From Sphingomonas immobilis (GTDB lineage Bacteria > Pseudomonadota > Alphaproteobacteria > Sphingomonadales > Sphingomonadaceae): DNA of 64,000 nt. This document shows positions 50,645 to 60,253 of this stretch, one piece after another. A program made the translations under genes and the position numbers. The stretch lies in the NCBI RefSeq assembly GCF_030580995.1, contig NZ_JAUQSZ010000007.1, positions 152,757 to 216,756 on the forward strand, read 5' to 3'. The notes below the pieces were generated by a model. That model had not been told where the DNA came from and made no database searches. It saw only the letters and a program-made list of their open reading frames with translations. Position 1 is the stretch's first letter. Each line of letters begins with the position of its first letter.

Positions 50645-52035
50645 CCACATCCGCCATTCGTCCTGAGCCTGTCGAAGGACGTTTTCCGCGGCCTGTCCTT
50701 CAACTTCGCTCAGGACTAACGGCTGGGTTGGTTCTGTTACTCGCAGCGGCGGCAATCCAGCTTGCGGCCTATTGGCCCGGCATCGTCTACTGGGACGCGG
50801 TGCGCCAATACGGGCAGGCACTGAGCGGCGATTTCGACGACTGGCACCCGCCGGTGATGGGGTGGGTGTGGCGGCGGTTTGCGAGTGTATGGCTCGGCCC
50901 CGCGCCGATGCTGCTGCTGCAACTCGGGCTCTACTGGGCCGGCTTCGCGCTGCTGGTCGCACGGGCGGGGCGGTCGCGACTGGCGCTTGCGATCGCCTTG
51001 TGCGCGCTGCTGCCGTTCTCGCTGGCGACGATGGGATCGGTCCTCAAGGATTGCCTGATGGCGGGGGCGCTGCTGTCGGCCGCGGGGCTGTTGGCGTGGG
51101 GCAGGGGGCGATGGCTTGCGGTGGCGCTGCTGCTGTTCGCGGCGACCTTGCGCTTCAACGCGCTGTTCGCCGCGTTGCCGCTGCTGGTCGTCGCGCTACC
51201 GCCCGCGTGGCGCGCGATGCGGTTGCGCTTCGCAGGCTGCGTGATCGCCGCCACGATCGTCCTCGGGCTGGCGATGCCGCTCGCCAACCGCGCGATCGGC
51301 GCGAAGCCGAGCGGCGTCGCGCTGTCGCTCGTCATCTTCGATCTCGGCGGGATCACCGAACATAGCGGTGTCGATGCCTTTCCGCCGCTTCCGATTGCGA
51401 ACCCGGTCGCGGTCAACCACGCCTGCTATGCCCCCGTGCGCTGGGATCGCTACGCCTGGTGGGTGGACGAGCCGTGCCCGATCCAGTTCGCCGCGATCCG
51501 AGACGCCTTCGCGGCGCGGCACGAGAGCCCATACCTCTTCTGGCTCCGCGCCATCGCCGCGCATCCACTCGCCTATGCCGAGCACCGGCTGGCGCATACC
51601 AACGTCAACCTGCGCTTCCTTGTCCGCGACGAGATCGAGCGTCCGGTCCAGCCGCAATCCGCGCCGAACCCTTGGGGCTATGCGATATCGAAGAACGGGT
51701 TCGAACCGGCGATCGACGCGGCAGCAGTGTGGAGCGCGGGCACGCCGCTCGGGTGGCCGATCTGCTGGCTCGCGCTGGCGCTTGGCGCGTTGCTCCTCCA
51801 CGCGAAGGGTATCGCGCAGGCGCTGGCGATATCCGCGTTGCTCTACGGCGGCACCTACCTGATCTTCAGCGTCGCGCCCGATCTGCGCTATCACCTCTGG
51901 ACGATGATCGCCGCCGCGCTCGCCTTCGTGATGGCGGCCGCGTCCGCGTCGCCGCGGCGGATCGCGCTGGCGTTGCTGCCGGCGCTGGCGGTCGCCACCC
52001 TCGCCGCATCGGCGCGCCTCGGCCTTTGGGGCTGA
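50641..52035 (+). CDS. multi-pass membrane protein, glycosyltransferase-like
   Basis: Up to 464 residues with 9-11 membrane helices and a large loop around residues 235-345. YWDAVRQYGQALSGDFDDWHPPVMGWVWRRFA near the N-terminus recalls the Asp-containing first loop of GT39/PMT-like lipid-linked sugar transferases. No exact family recognised. The first 29 codons (from TTG 50641, overlapping the hpnL stop) lie on a dispersed repeat; a TTG at 50728 would start after it. Last gene of the hpnI-hpnL operon; convergent with the metalloprotease gene three bases away. Confidence 0.7.
   Translation: MTTSAIRPEPVEGRFPRPVLQLRSGLTAGLVLLLAAAAIQLAAYWPGIVYWDAVRQYGQALSGDFDDWHPPVMGWVWRRFASVWLGPAPMLLLQLGLYWAGFALLVARAGRSRLALAIALCALLPFSLATMGSVLKDCLMAGALLSAAGLLAWGRGRWLAVALLLFAATLRFNALFAALPLLVVALPPAWRAMRLRFAGCVIAATIVLGLAMPLANRAIGAKPSGVALSLVIFDLGGITEHSGVDAFPPLPIANPVAVNHACYAPVRWDRYAWWVDEPCPIQFAAIRDAFAARHESPYLFWLRAIAAHPLAYAEHRLAHTNVNLRFLVRDEIERPVQPQSAPNPWGYAISKNGFEPAIDAAAVWSAGTPLGWPICWLALALGALLLHAKGIAQALAISALLYGGTYLIFSVAPDLRYHLWTMIAAALAFVMAAASASPRRIALALLPALAVATLAASARLGLWG
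50654..50722. repeat. dispersed inverted repeat, family A copy 3
   Basis: Arms CGTCCTGAGCCTGTCGAAGGAC (50659-50680) and GTCCTTCAACTTCGCTCAGGAC (50695-50716) form a hairpin with a short loop. The repeat lies at the junction of hpnL and the following membrane protein gene and may form its N-terminal codons. Confidence 0.85.
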
Positions 52036-52038
52036 GAC

Positions 52039-54522
52039 TCAGCCGCCGAGCGGTGGGCCGGGCGGCAGCGGATTGCGCGAGCGCGGGCCTTCGCCCCATT
52101 CCGGCATCGCCGTCTCGGGCGCGTTCTTGACCGGATCCTCCAGATAGCGCCCGATGTCGCGGGCGGACTGACGGTAGAAGGCGGTGGTCAGCGCATCGTC
52201 CCCGCTGCGACCGCGCAAGCTGGCGGCGAGGCCATCGAGCCGATCGAGGATATAGGCGCGCGCCTCGGGCGAACCGTCCTTCTGCCCGCCCAGCATCATC
52301 ATCGCCGATAGCGTCACCGACTGCACCTCGCGCCGCAGCGCGCGTTCCTGCGCGGTGCCGCCGCCAGGTGCGCCCCAGCTATGCGCGATCACCGTATCGA
52401 CCATTTCGGGCAGGCTCAGCGTACCCGGCTGACGTGCCGACAGCGCCACCATCCGCGCCGCCCGCGCGGGATCGAACAGCGGCTCCAGCACCATCGCCGA
52501 CAGGATACGCGCGGCGCGGAGCTGGTCGAACACGTCGTCCTTCGACAGATCCTCGAGATTGCGATCGGGCGAGGGCGTGAGCTGGATCAGCAGGCTCTCG
52601 GGGATTTCGAGGTTCTTCGGGTCGATCACGTCCATCAACTGGCCGAGGATCGCGCGCTGGCGATCGCCGGGGATGAACTCGGTCGGGGGCAGGGGATGTG
52701 CCTCGCCCTTGACCGTGATATTCTGGAGCATCCCGCCAACGTATTTCACGGCGCTCTCCACCGCATAGCGCTGCTGGAGGTAGATCATCCACAGCCGCAT
52801 GTCGCGCATCGCGCCATAGGCTTCGCCCGGCTTCAGCATCGCCGGCCCGAACCCGGCGAGCGCGATCTTGCGCGCGGCGGTGCTTTCCTTGAGATTCTCC
52901 TCGGGCGTCGCGCGGTCGTCATACCAGGTCCAGCGCGGATCGCTGTCGAGCGTGAAGACCACGCCCTTGTCGCGCATGTCCTTGATGACGCCGTCGAGCC
53001 CGGCCTTCTCCTGCGCGAAGGGTGTGTAGGCGTAGCGAACCATATAGGTGTCGTATGCGCCGACCGAGGTCATGAAGCTCTCGCTCAGATCGATCTTGCC
53101 GTTCGTCACCTTCACGCGCGGCGTCGGATATTCCATCACCGACGAACGGTCGTTCTGGTTGGACGCCCAATTGTGCTGGAAGCCGAGCGTATGGCCCAGT
53201 TCGTGCGCCGTCAGCAGCGCCTGGCGCAGCAGGATCATGTCGCGCTGCGCCTTGGGCATGGCGGCGAAGGTGTCGCCGCTGACGATGCTGGGATCGGCGA
53301 TGGTGATGCCTGATCCGTCGCCCGGCAGCCCGCCGCTATAGGCGTCGTAATAATTGCCGATGGTGCGCATCCGGTACGTGTCCATATGCGTCTTGGCACC
53401 CAGCGTCTCGCCGGTGCGCGGATCGGAGTAATTGCCGCTGGACGAGAAGCCGCGCTCGTCGCGCTGAATCCACAGGACATAGGCGTAGCGGATATCCATC
53501 GGGTCCATGTCGGGCGGCGCGTCCTCGGCATGGATCGCGTTCTTGAAGCCCGCCGCCTCGAACGCCTTGTTCCACCACAGCAGCCCGGTCTTCATTGCGG
53601 CGCGGATCGGATCGGGGATGGCGGGGTCGAAATAATAGGTGATCGGCTTGACCGGCTCGCTCAGAGCGGCGGACGGATCCTTCTTCTCCAGCCGCCAGCG
53701 AGTGATCCATTCGGTGTCGGGGCTCTCGTCGACCGGCCTGGAGAAATCCTTGAAGCGGATCGCGCTGACGCCGATGCGCGGATCGGCCTCGCGCGGGACA
53801 TAGCCGACCGGCGCTTTCAGGAAACTGTGGTGGATGCGCATCGTCACGACGCCGGGATCGGGCGTGACGTTGTTGATCGCGGCGCCCGGAGCGTCGGAGG
53901 TGAAGGTGGAGGTCGTCTCGATCTCGGTATTCTCGGGGAAGGCCTTCATGCGCTTGGGGTAGAAGGCGCTGCGGGCGGAATCGAATTTGAAATCGCCCAT
54001 CTTGGCGCGCTTGAAGCGGCCGATGATGCCGGCCGCATCGCGCATGAACAGCGCGGTCGCGTCGACGATCACCTTGCCGCCGACATCGGATTCGACCGGC
54101 AGCACGGCGAGGACGGAACTCGGGAAGCTGTCGGAGACGCCCTCCTTGGTCTTGGCCGTCCCGTTCAGTGCGCGATAGGCGACGTTGATGCGGTTGACGA
54201 CGACCTTCCCGCCCGACCGCTCGAAATGAATGACCGAACTGACCAGCACGCCGCGATCGAACGGCGCCTCGACCGATCCGGGATTGGTTGCGGCGGAGAC
54301 GTAGTAGAGCACGTCCTGATCGAACGCCGGGATCTCCATCAGCACGCGGCCCTTGGCGGCATCCCAGACGAAGGGGACGAAACCTTCGAAGCGCTGGCCG
54401 TTCGCCTTGGCGGCGGGCGGAGCCGAGGGCGCGTCTGCGAGGGCGGGTGAGAAGGGCATGACCAGCGCGGCGAGCATCACGCCTCGCCCGAGCAGGCGTA
54501 AGGTCGAACGTGTCATCATCAC
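52039..54522 (-). CDS. zinc-dependent metalloprotease (DUF5117/DUF4953 type)
   Basis: 827 residues with a signal peptide (LGRGVMLAALVMPFSPALA). Zinc motif HELGHTLGFQHNW (H440-E-x-x-H-x-x-G-x-x-H, metzincin-like). Upstream YYVSAATNPGSVEAPFDRGVL and the long beta-rich N-terminus match a family of large secreted proteases in Bacteroidetes and sphingomonads. Expected in the periplasm or outside. It is the third gene of a unit with the TonB-dependent receptor and the M20 hydrolase. Starts at any of three ATG codons from 54522. Confidence 0.9.
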   Translation of the reverse strand: MMMTRSTLRLLGRGVMLAALVMPFSPALADAPSAPPAAKANGQRFEGFVPFVWDAAKGRVLMEIPAFDQDVLYYVSAATNPGSVEAPFDRGVLVSSVIHFERSGGKVVVNRINVAYRALNGTAKTKEGVSDSFPSSVLAVLPVESDVGGKVIVDATALFMRDAAGIIGRFKRAKMGDFKFDSARSAFYPKRMKAFPENTEIETTSTFTSDAPGAAINNVTPDPGVVTMRIHHSFLKAPVGYVPREADPRIGVSAIRFKDFSRPVDESPDTEWITRWRLEKKDPSAALSEPVKPITYYFDPAIPDPIRAAMKTGLLWWNKAFEAAGFKNAIHAEDAPPDMDPMDIRYAYVLWIQRDERGFSSSGNYSDPRTGETLGAKTHMDTYRMRTIGNYYDAYSGGLPGDGSGITIADPSIVSGDTFAAMPKAQRDMILLRQALLTAHELGHTLGFQHNWASNQNDRSSVMEYPTPRVKVTNGKIDLSESFMTSVGAYDTYMVRYAYTPFAQEKAGLDGVIKDMRDKGVVFTLDSDPRWTWYDDRATPEENLKESTAARKIALAGFGPAMLKPGEAYGAMRDMRLWMIYLQQRYAVESAVKYVGGMLQNITVKGEAHPLPPTEFIPGDRQRAILGQLMDVIDPKNLEIPESLLIQLTPSPDRNLEDLSKDDVFDQLRAARILSAMVLEPLFDPARAARMVALSARQPGTLSLPEMVDTVIAHSWGAPGGGTAQERALRREVQSVTLSAMMMLGGQKDGSPEARAYILDRLDGLAASLRGRSGDDALTTAFYRQSARDIGRYLEDPVKNAPETAMPEWGEGPRSRNPLPPGPPLGG

Positions 54523-54595
54523 TCTCCGGGGGAACGGGGCATGTCAGAAAGGAAAATGGGCGGCCCGACCAGGCGGACCGCCCATCCTTGCGACC

Positions 54596-56206
54596 CTACT
54601 TCGTAGGATCCTTGTCGGCACCGCCGGGGTAAGCGATGCCAAGCTGAGCGAGGTAGTTGGGGTATTTCGCACTGTCGAAGTAGAACTTCTCCATCGACGG
54701 CCGCAGCTTTTCCATCACGTCGTGATTGAGCCAGATCGCCGGCTTGTCGGTGGCGGAGATCAGCGGCGCGTAGGTATCTTCCTTGAACTGCACGTTCTTC
54801 TGGAAACCCTTGGCCTCGGCGATCAGTTTGGGCGTGGTCATCAGGTCCAGCACCGTCATCGCCACCGCCTTGGCACCCGCGACCGCGCCCTTGTGGGCGA
54901 TCGGCGTCGCCATCGCCATCGCCGATGTCTTGTTGTGGCCGATCATGCTCGGGATGTTCGACGGGAAGCCGATCGTGATCGACGGCACCGTCCACATGAT
55001 GTCGCCTACGTCGTCCGATCCGCCGCCGATCGAGCGCGGCCGGCTGGCCGGAGTGGAAAGCTCGCCCACCGTGGTGGCGAGCGGCTTTACCGGGCGGCCG
55101 AGCGTGGTCTGTACCGTTTTGGTGAAAGCCTGATCCTCGGCGGTCCATTTCGGCATGCCGACCAGCTTGATATTCTCGTAGGCGGCCTCAGCCAGAGGCT
55201 TGTTGCCGTAATTGGGCGCGGCATAGCCAAGAATGCGATGCTCGACCGTGGTGCCGGTCGCCTTGGCCGCACCGTCGGCAACTTCGTTGCCGGTCTTGTA
55301 GAGATCCGCCACCGACTTGAAGGTGCGCTCGCGGAAATAATACCACACGGTCGCGAGGTCGGGCACGACGTTGGGCTGGCCACCGCCGTTGGTGATGACA
55401 TAGTGCGAGCGCTGCGTGACCGGCAGATGCTCGCGGCGGAAATTCCAGGCCGTGTCCATGATCTCGACAGCGTCGAGCGCGCTCAGGCCGTCCCACGGAT
55501 CGCCGGCGGCGTGCGCGGTCTTGCCGTGGAACGTATATTCCACGCTGACCAGGCCGTTGTTGCCCATCTCGCCCCAGCCCGTCTGGAAGCCCGAAGCCAC
55601 GTGGGTGAAGATGTTGGCGTCCACGCCCTTGAACAACCCGTCGCGGACGTAATAGGCCTTGGTGGCGAGCAGCTCCTCGGCGATGCCGGGCCAGATCAGC
55701 AGGCGGCCCTTGATGCCGTGCTTGGTCATCACGTCCTTGGCCGCGATGGCGGCGGCGACGATCAGCGGCATGCCGGAATTGTGCCCCTCGCCGTGGCCGG
55801 GTGCGCCCGCCACCATCGGCGTGAGCTTGCCGGTGCCGGGATATTGCGACACGCCGAGCAGGCAATCGATATCGCTGCCGAGCGCAATCAGCGGCCCGCC
55901 TTCACCCCAGGTCGCCTTGAACGCGGTGGGGATGCCCGCCACGCCGAATTCGACCTTGAAACCCTCCTTTTCGAGCAGATCGGCGATGTAGCGGGTCGAC
56001 TTGAACTCCTGGAAGCCCGGCTCGGCATAGCTGAAGATCTGGTCGACCGCGTTCGCCACCATCTTCGCATGCGCATCGACATTGGCGGCGGCTTCGGCCT
56101 TCAGCGCGGGGCTCGCCTGCGCGTGCGCCAGGTGCGGAATGGCCGCACCGGCGAGCGCGCACGCGGCGACCATCATGCCGCGCAGGGTGAGGGGCAGGGC
56201 TTTCAT
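54596..56206 (-). CDS. M20 family amidohydrolase (AbgB-like), exported
   Basis: 536 residues with a signal peptide (LRGMMVAACALAGAAIPHLAHA). Metal and catalytic residues: LGSDIDCLLG, APGHGEGHNSGM, WPGIAEELLATK, HGKTAHAAGDPWDGLSALDAV. Closest by motif to p-aminobenzoyl-glutamate hydrolase subunit B and similar aminoacyl amidases. Cleaves amide bonds, likely of a compound imported by the receptor encoded upstream, in the periplasm. ATG at 56206 is preceded by GGAGATCG. Follows the receptor gene by 44 bases. Confidence 0.9.
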   Translation of the reverse strand: MKALPLTLRGMMVAACALAGAAIPHLAHAQASPALKAEAAANVDAHAKMVANAVDQIFSYAEPGFQEFKSTRYIADLLEKEGFKVEFGVAGIPTAFKATWGEGGPLIALGSDIDCLLGVSQYPGTGKLTPMVAGAPGHGEGHNSGMPLIVAAAIAAKDVMTKHGIKGRLLIWPGIAEELLATKAYYVRDGLFKGVDANIFTHVASGFQTGWGEMGNNGLVSVEYTFHGKTAHAAGDPWDGLSALDAVEIMDTAWNFRREHLPVTQRSHYVITNGGGQPNVVPDLATVWYYFRERTFKSVADLYKTGNEVADGAAKATGTTVEHRILGYAAPNYGNKPLAEAAYENIKLVGMPKWTAEDQAFTKTVQTTLGRPVKPLATTVGELSTPASRPRSIGGGSDDVGDIMWTVPSITIGFPSNIPSMIGHNKTSAMAMATPIAHKGAVAGAKAVAMTVLDLMTTPKLIAEAKGFQKNVQFKEDTYAPLISATDKPAIWLNHDVMEKLRPSMEKFYFDSAKYPNYLAQLGIAYPGGADKDPTK

Positions 56207-56250
56207 CCATCGATCTCCAGTTTTTTGGGGGGAACAAGCGGGGGCAGGGA

Positions 56251-59200
56251 TCACATCTTCACCCGCACGCCGACGCGGAAGGTGCGGCCGAGCACGTCGT
56301 AGAGCGCGCGGTTGGTCTGCGGGTAAGCGGGGGTGTTGTTGCCGGTCGGGCCGTTGGCGACGAGCACGGGGTCACGGTCGAAGATGTTCTTGATCGCCAT
56401 GAACACTTCGAACTGCCCGCTGCCGGTCTTGATCGTGTAGTTGGCGTTGGCGTCGAAGTAAAACGCGCCCGGGATCGAGTTGAGGTTCACCGTGTGGAAA
56501 TCGGTGGTCGAGGCCGGGCAGTTGGTGGTGCAGACGACGTAATTGTTGTTGTAGACGCCGCCGCTGACGCCGCGCGCGATGAACTGCGTGGCGAAGCCGC
56601 CGACATCGTATCCGGCCGAGAAACGGTAGGTCCAGCTCGGCAGGCCGCCGGTATTCTGGCCCGCGTCGTCAGTAACCGCGACGACGCCGTTGTCGGTGCT
56701 GAGGTTCATCGCCCAGCTCGCCAGTGCGCGCAGCGTGATCGCCCCCGGCCCGAGCGGATGGCGATAGCTTCCCTCGAAATCGATGCCCTGGGTGCGCACC
56801 GAGACGAAGTTGGTCGGCTTGATCTCGATGCTGGTGATGGCGAGGCCCGGCGTCACGACGCCGCGTCCGCCCGTCGTCGAGATGAAGGTGCAGGCGGCGG
56901 TGATGTTCGCCGTGTAGCACTGATCGACCAGCGTCTGCGCGGTGAGCGAGGAGATCGCGCCGCTCAGATCGATATTGTAGTAATCGACCGACAGCGCGAA
57001 GCCGGGCAGCCAGCGCGGCGTCAGTACCGCGCCGACGCCATAGGTCTGCGCGACCTCTGGCTTGAGCGCGGTGTTGCCGACGGTCGATTCGTTGAACTGA
57101 TCGGTGATGACGGCGGCGCCGTTCGGGCGGTTGACGGTGTTGGTGCGGCCGGTGCCGGCGGCGAACAGCTCCTGAAGGTTAGGCGCGCGGATGTCGCGGG
57201 AGACGGTGCCGCGGAACTTGAGATCGGGAATGATCTGCCAGGTCGCGCCCGCCTTCCAGGTGACGACGGTGCCCGACGTCGAATAATCGGTCACGCGGAT
57301 CGCGCCGTTGAGGTCCGCGCCCTTGATGACGGGCACCAGCACCTCGGCGAAGGCTTCCTTCACGTTATACTTGCCGTTGGTGGCGAGGTAGTTGCCGTAG
57401 ATCCACGTGCCCGCAGTCACGCCGCCGGTGACGACCGGCTGGAACAGCGGATCGACGGTGCCGCTGATCCCTTCCTCGCGCCACTCGCCACCGAAGGCGA
57501 GCGACACGCCGCCGGCAGGCAACTGGAACAGGTTGTTGGTCGAGAAGCTGGCCGCCGCGACCTTCTGCGTGATGCGCTGCTCGCGCGTCGGCTGCAGGCC
57601 GTTGTAGAGGACGTAGTTGATCGCCGCCTGCGAGGCGACGCCCGTCCCGAGCCGGTTGAGCGGAACGCAGCCGTTGGTCGGGTTGGTCAGCGACGAGCGG
57701 CACACGACAGTGCCCGCCGCGACGCCGAGCGCGTTGCCGGCGGGCGCGAACACCGCGTCGGTCGCCAGCGTCATGCGCGCGAGGTTCCACGCATTCGTCA
57801 GCTTCTCGACCGTCTTGGTCATGCCGAACTGGTAATAAGCGTCGTATTTCCAATCTATTCCGGCCAGGCCGAAGGTGCCGTTGAGACCCGCGACATAGCG
57901 ATAGACCGAGCGCGTGTTGTCGCTGCCCTGCTGGCCGAGATCGACGTTGCTGGTGCCGATCGCGATCGAGCGCAGGCCGTTGGCCGTCATCTGGTCGCGC
58001 ACGACCTGCGGCAGATAGGCGTTGTCGATGGCGATGTTCACGCCGGTCGTCGGGGTCTGCTGGTAGAAGCTCTGGCCGCGATATTCGTTGAAGGCGAACT
58101 GGCCGTAGACTTCGAGCGCGGGGGCGACTTCGTAGCTCAGGCGGCCGAAGGCGCTCTTGCGCGTTTCCGAAGGCTGGAGCGAGGCGCTGGAGGCGTGGCC
58201 GGCGCTGGCGATCTTGTAATCGCCGCCGATCATCCACTGGCCGCTGGACGGGCCAAAGGTGAGACGGCTGACCGCGCCGCCCGGCCCGAAATATTCGCCG
58301 CGCACCGCCGCCAGCGCCGCGCCGCTGGCCGCCGTGCCCGCCGTCGTCGTCGCGCCGGTGATGAGGCCGCCCGCCGAGAAGGTGCCGGTGCCCGCGCCCG
58401 AGGTGATGAAATATTCCGGCGCGCAGCCGGTGATCGGCGTGCCGGCGACATAACCGGCGGGCTTCGCGCAGCTACCGCCCGCAGCCGTGCTGTAGGCCGG
58501 GTTGTTGACCAGGAAGAAGCCGGTGTTGTTCCAGTCGCGATCGATCGTCGTGACGCCGTTCTGCTTGAAATATTCGCCCGACAGGGTGATGCGCAGCTTG
58601 TCGTCGAAGAAGGTCTTTCCGGCGGTCACGCTGAACTTGTAGTTGGCGGCGTCGCCGTAGGTCGTGACGCCCGTCTCCACGCTGGCGTCGAGGCCCTTGA
58701 ACTTCTTGTTGAGGATGAAGTTGACGACGCCCGAAACCGCGTCCGATCCGTAGGCCGAGGACGCGCCGCCGGTCACCACCTCGACGCGCTCGATCAGCGC
58801 CTGGGGGAAGGTGTTGACGTCGACCTGGCCCGTCGCGGTCGAGGCGACCGAGCGCTGGCCGTCGAACAGCACGAGCGTGCGGTTCGCGCCGAGGTTGCGC
58901 AGGTTGACGCTGTTGATGCCGGCGGCACCGTTCGACAGCGAGCCGTTCGAGTTCGACGCCGTGCCCGATCCGCGAACGGCGGGCAGGGTGTTGACGAAAT
59001 CGGAGATGTTGGCGGGGGCTTCCGCCTTCAGTTCCTTGGTGCTGATGACACTGACCGGCGTCGGCGCGCTGTAGCCGTCGCGGACGATGCGCGATCCGGT
59101 GACGAGGATCTCCTCGCTTTCCTTCTCGGGTTCGGGTGCCTGCAGGACGGCGGCGTCGTCGGCTGCGGCTGCGGCTGCGGCGGGTGGCGCTGCTGCGAAG

Positions 59201-59310
59201 ACAGGCTGCGCAAACGTCGCCAGTGCGACGATGCCGACCGTTCCGAGCCAATGCTGGCGAGCCTTGCGGCCGGCGATGCCGGTGATGAAGGCCGTGCTGG
59301 ATGTGTTCAT
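56251..59310 (-). CDS. TonB-dependent outer membrane receptor
   Basis: 1019 residues. Signal peptide ending near APVFAAAPPA, TonB-box-like EEILVTGSRI, plug domain (APTPVSVISTKELKAEAPANI, RTLVLFDGQR, RVEVVTGGASSAYGSDAVSGVVNFILNKKFKG), then a 22-strand barrel ending in FRVGVRVKM (C-terminal aromatic replaced by Met). Takes up a large solute driven by TonB. The plug lacks an extra N-terminal signalling domain. First gene of the receptor, amidohydrolase, metalloprotease unit. Substrate unknown; a peptide or amidated compound is inferred from the neighbours. Confidence 0.95.
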   Translation of the reverse strand: MNTSSTAFITGIAGRKARQHWLGTVGIVALATFAQPVFAAAPPAAAAAAADDAAVLQAPEPEKESEEILVTGSRIVRDGYSAPTPVSVISTKELKAEAPANISDFVNTLPAVRGSGTASNSNGSLSNGAAGINSVNLRNLGANRTLVLFDGQRSVASTATGQVDVNTFPQALIERVEVVTGGASSAYGSDAVSGVVNFILNKKFKGLDASVETGVTTYGDAANYKFSVTAGKTFFDDKLRITLSGEYFKQNGVTTIDRDWNNTGFFLVNNPAYSTAAGGSCAKPAGYVAGTPITGCAPEYFITSGAGTGTFSAGGLITGATTTAGTAASGAALAAVRGEYFGPGGAVSRLTFGPSSGQWMIGGDYKIASAGHASSASLQPSETRKSAFGRLSYEVAPALEVYGQFAFNEYRGQSFYQQTPTTGVNIAIDNAYLPQVVRDQMTANGLRSIAIGTSNVDLGQQGSDNTRSVYRYVAGLNGTFGLAGIDWKYDAYYQFGMTKTVEKLTNAWNLARMTLATDAVFAPAGNALGVAAGTVVCRSSLTNPTNGCVPLNRLGTGVASQAAINYVLYNGLQPTREQRITQKVAAASFSTNNLFQLPAGGVSLAFGGEWREEGISGTVDPLFQPVVTGGVTAGTWIYGNYLATNGKYNVKEAFAEVLVPVIKGADLNGAIRVTDYSTSGTVVTWKAGATWQIIPDLKFRGTVSRDIRAPNLQELFAAGTGRTNTVNRPNGAAVITDQFNESTVGNTALKPEVAQTYGVGAVLTPRWLPGFALSVDYYNIDLSGAISSLTAQTLVDQCYTANITAACTFISTTGGRGVVTPGLAITSIEIKPTNFVSVRTQGIDFEGSYRHPLGPGAITLRALASWAMNLSTDNGVVAVTDDAGQNTGGLPSWTYRFSAGYDVGGFATQFIARGVSGGVYNNNYVVCTTNCPASTTDFHTVNLNSIPGAFYFDANANYTIKTGSGQFEVFMAIKNIFDRDPVLVANGPTGNNTPAYPQTNRALYDVLGRTFRVGVRVKM

Positions 59311-59677
59311 GCTGTCCCCCGGTAAAAACTACGTCCGGGCATCCGCTCCCTTATGTCTGCGGGTCTTCATGACACTGAATTCACGCGACATTATTTTTTG
59401 GGTACGCTTACTGGCATTCACGTTTCTCTTGCGGACAACAGCGGGATTGCCGGTGGATTTGAATATCCGCCGCACGCGTTTTCGCGTTCGCACAATCCCT
59501 CGATTGTGAACGAAGAGTAACAGAGATCGGCTAGGGGTTTCCGCTAAAGTTCGGCGCAACCGGAAACGATATTAGCGGATAGCTGCGCGGATCGTCATTT
59601 CATTGCCGAAAACGCCACCTGGTGCGTCATAATTGGACGAGAGTCGCGGGCGCTTCCGTGTCCGAGTCGTCATGATC
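59311..59677. promoter_or_regulatory. receptor upstream region with nested inverted repeats
   Basis: No gene is seen in these 367 bases, which must hold the receptor promoter. Two interlaced perfect inverted repeats occur: GTTTCCG (59537-59543) with CGGAAAC (59561-59567), and CCGCTAA (59541-59547) with TTAGCGG (59572-59578). They lie 130 bases from the Lrp-type gene and could be its target or an RNA hairpin. Confidence 0.45.
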
Positions 59678-60175
59678 TCAGGCGGGCTGCGCGTTCAGCG
59701 CGGCGGGCGGTACGCTGCGCTGCATCACTTCGCGCATTACGAAGCTGCTGCGGATCTTCGCGACGTGCGGTAGGGTGGACAATTCGCTGCGATAGACGCG
59801 GTCGTAATCAGCGAACGAGCGGACGTGGACGATCATCAGGAAATCGGTGTTGCCGGAGACGAAGCTGCAATAGGACATCGACGGGCAGGCGATGACGGCG
59901 GTCTCGAACTCGACCAGCGCCTGTTCGGCCTGCGAGCTCAATTCGATCATCACGATCACGGTGATGCCGAAGCCCAGCCGCGCGAGATCGAGATCGGCCG
60001 AATAGCCGGTGATCGCGCCGCGTTCCTCCAGGATCTTGCGCCTGCGGGCGACGGCGGTGCTCGACAGGTTGACGCGCTCGCTGAGGGCGACGTCCGATGC
60101 GCGGCCATCGACGCCGAGCTCGCGCAGGATACGGTAGTCGGTGGTGTCGAGCGCGACCGCGTTCGTCTCGTTCAT
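59678..60175 (-). CDS. Lrp/AsnC family transcriptional regulator
   Basis: 165 residues. Helix-turn-helix (DTTDYRILRELGVDGRASDVALSERVNLSSTAVARRRKILEERG) and RAM domain (GYSADLDLARLGFGITVIVMIEL, SYCSFVSGNTDFLMIVHVRSFADYDR). Regulators of this group sense amino acids. It sits directly upstream of the TonB-receptor unit on the same strand and is the obvious candidate to control it. Not closely related to the other Lrp-type protein in this window, by eye. Confidence 0.93.
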   Translation of the reverse strand: MNETNAVALDTTDYRILRELGVDGRASDVALSERVNLSSTAVARRRKILEERGAITGYSADLDLARLGFGITVIVMIELSSQAEQALVEFETAVIACPSMSYCSFVSGNTDFLMIVHVRSFADYDRVYRSELSTLPHVAKIRSSFVMREVMQRSVPPAALNAQPA

Positions 60176-60253
60176 GCTGTCCCCCGGCGCAAGGCGTAGG
60201 GCGGGAGCTTCGCGCAGCGCGGCAGCGATGGCAATGGGCTTGGCCGCTCCGCG

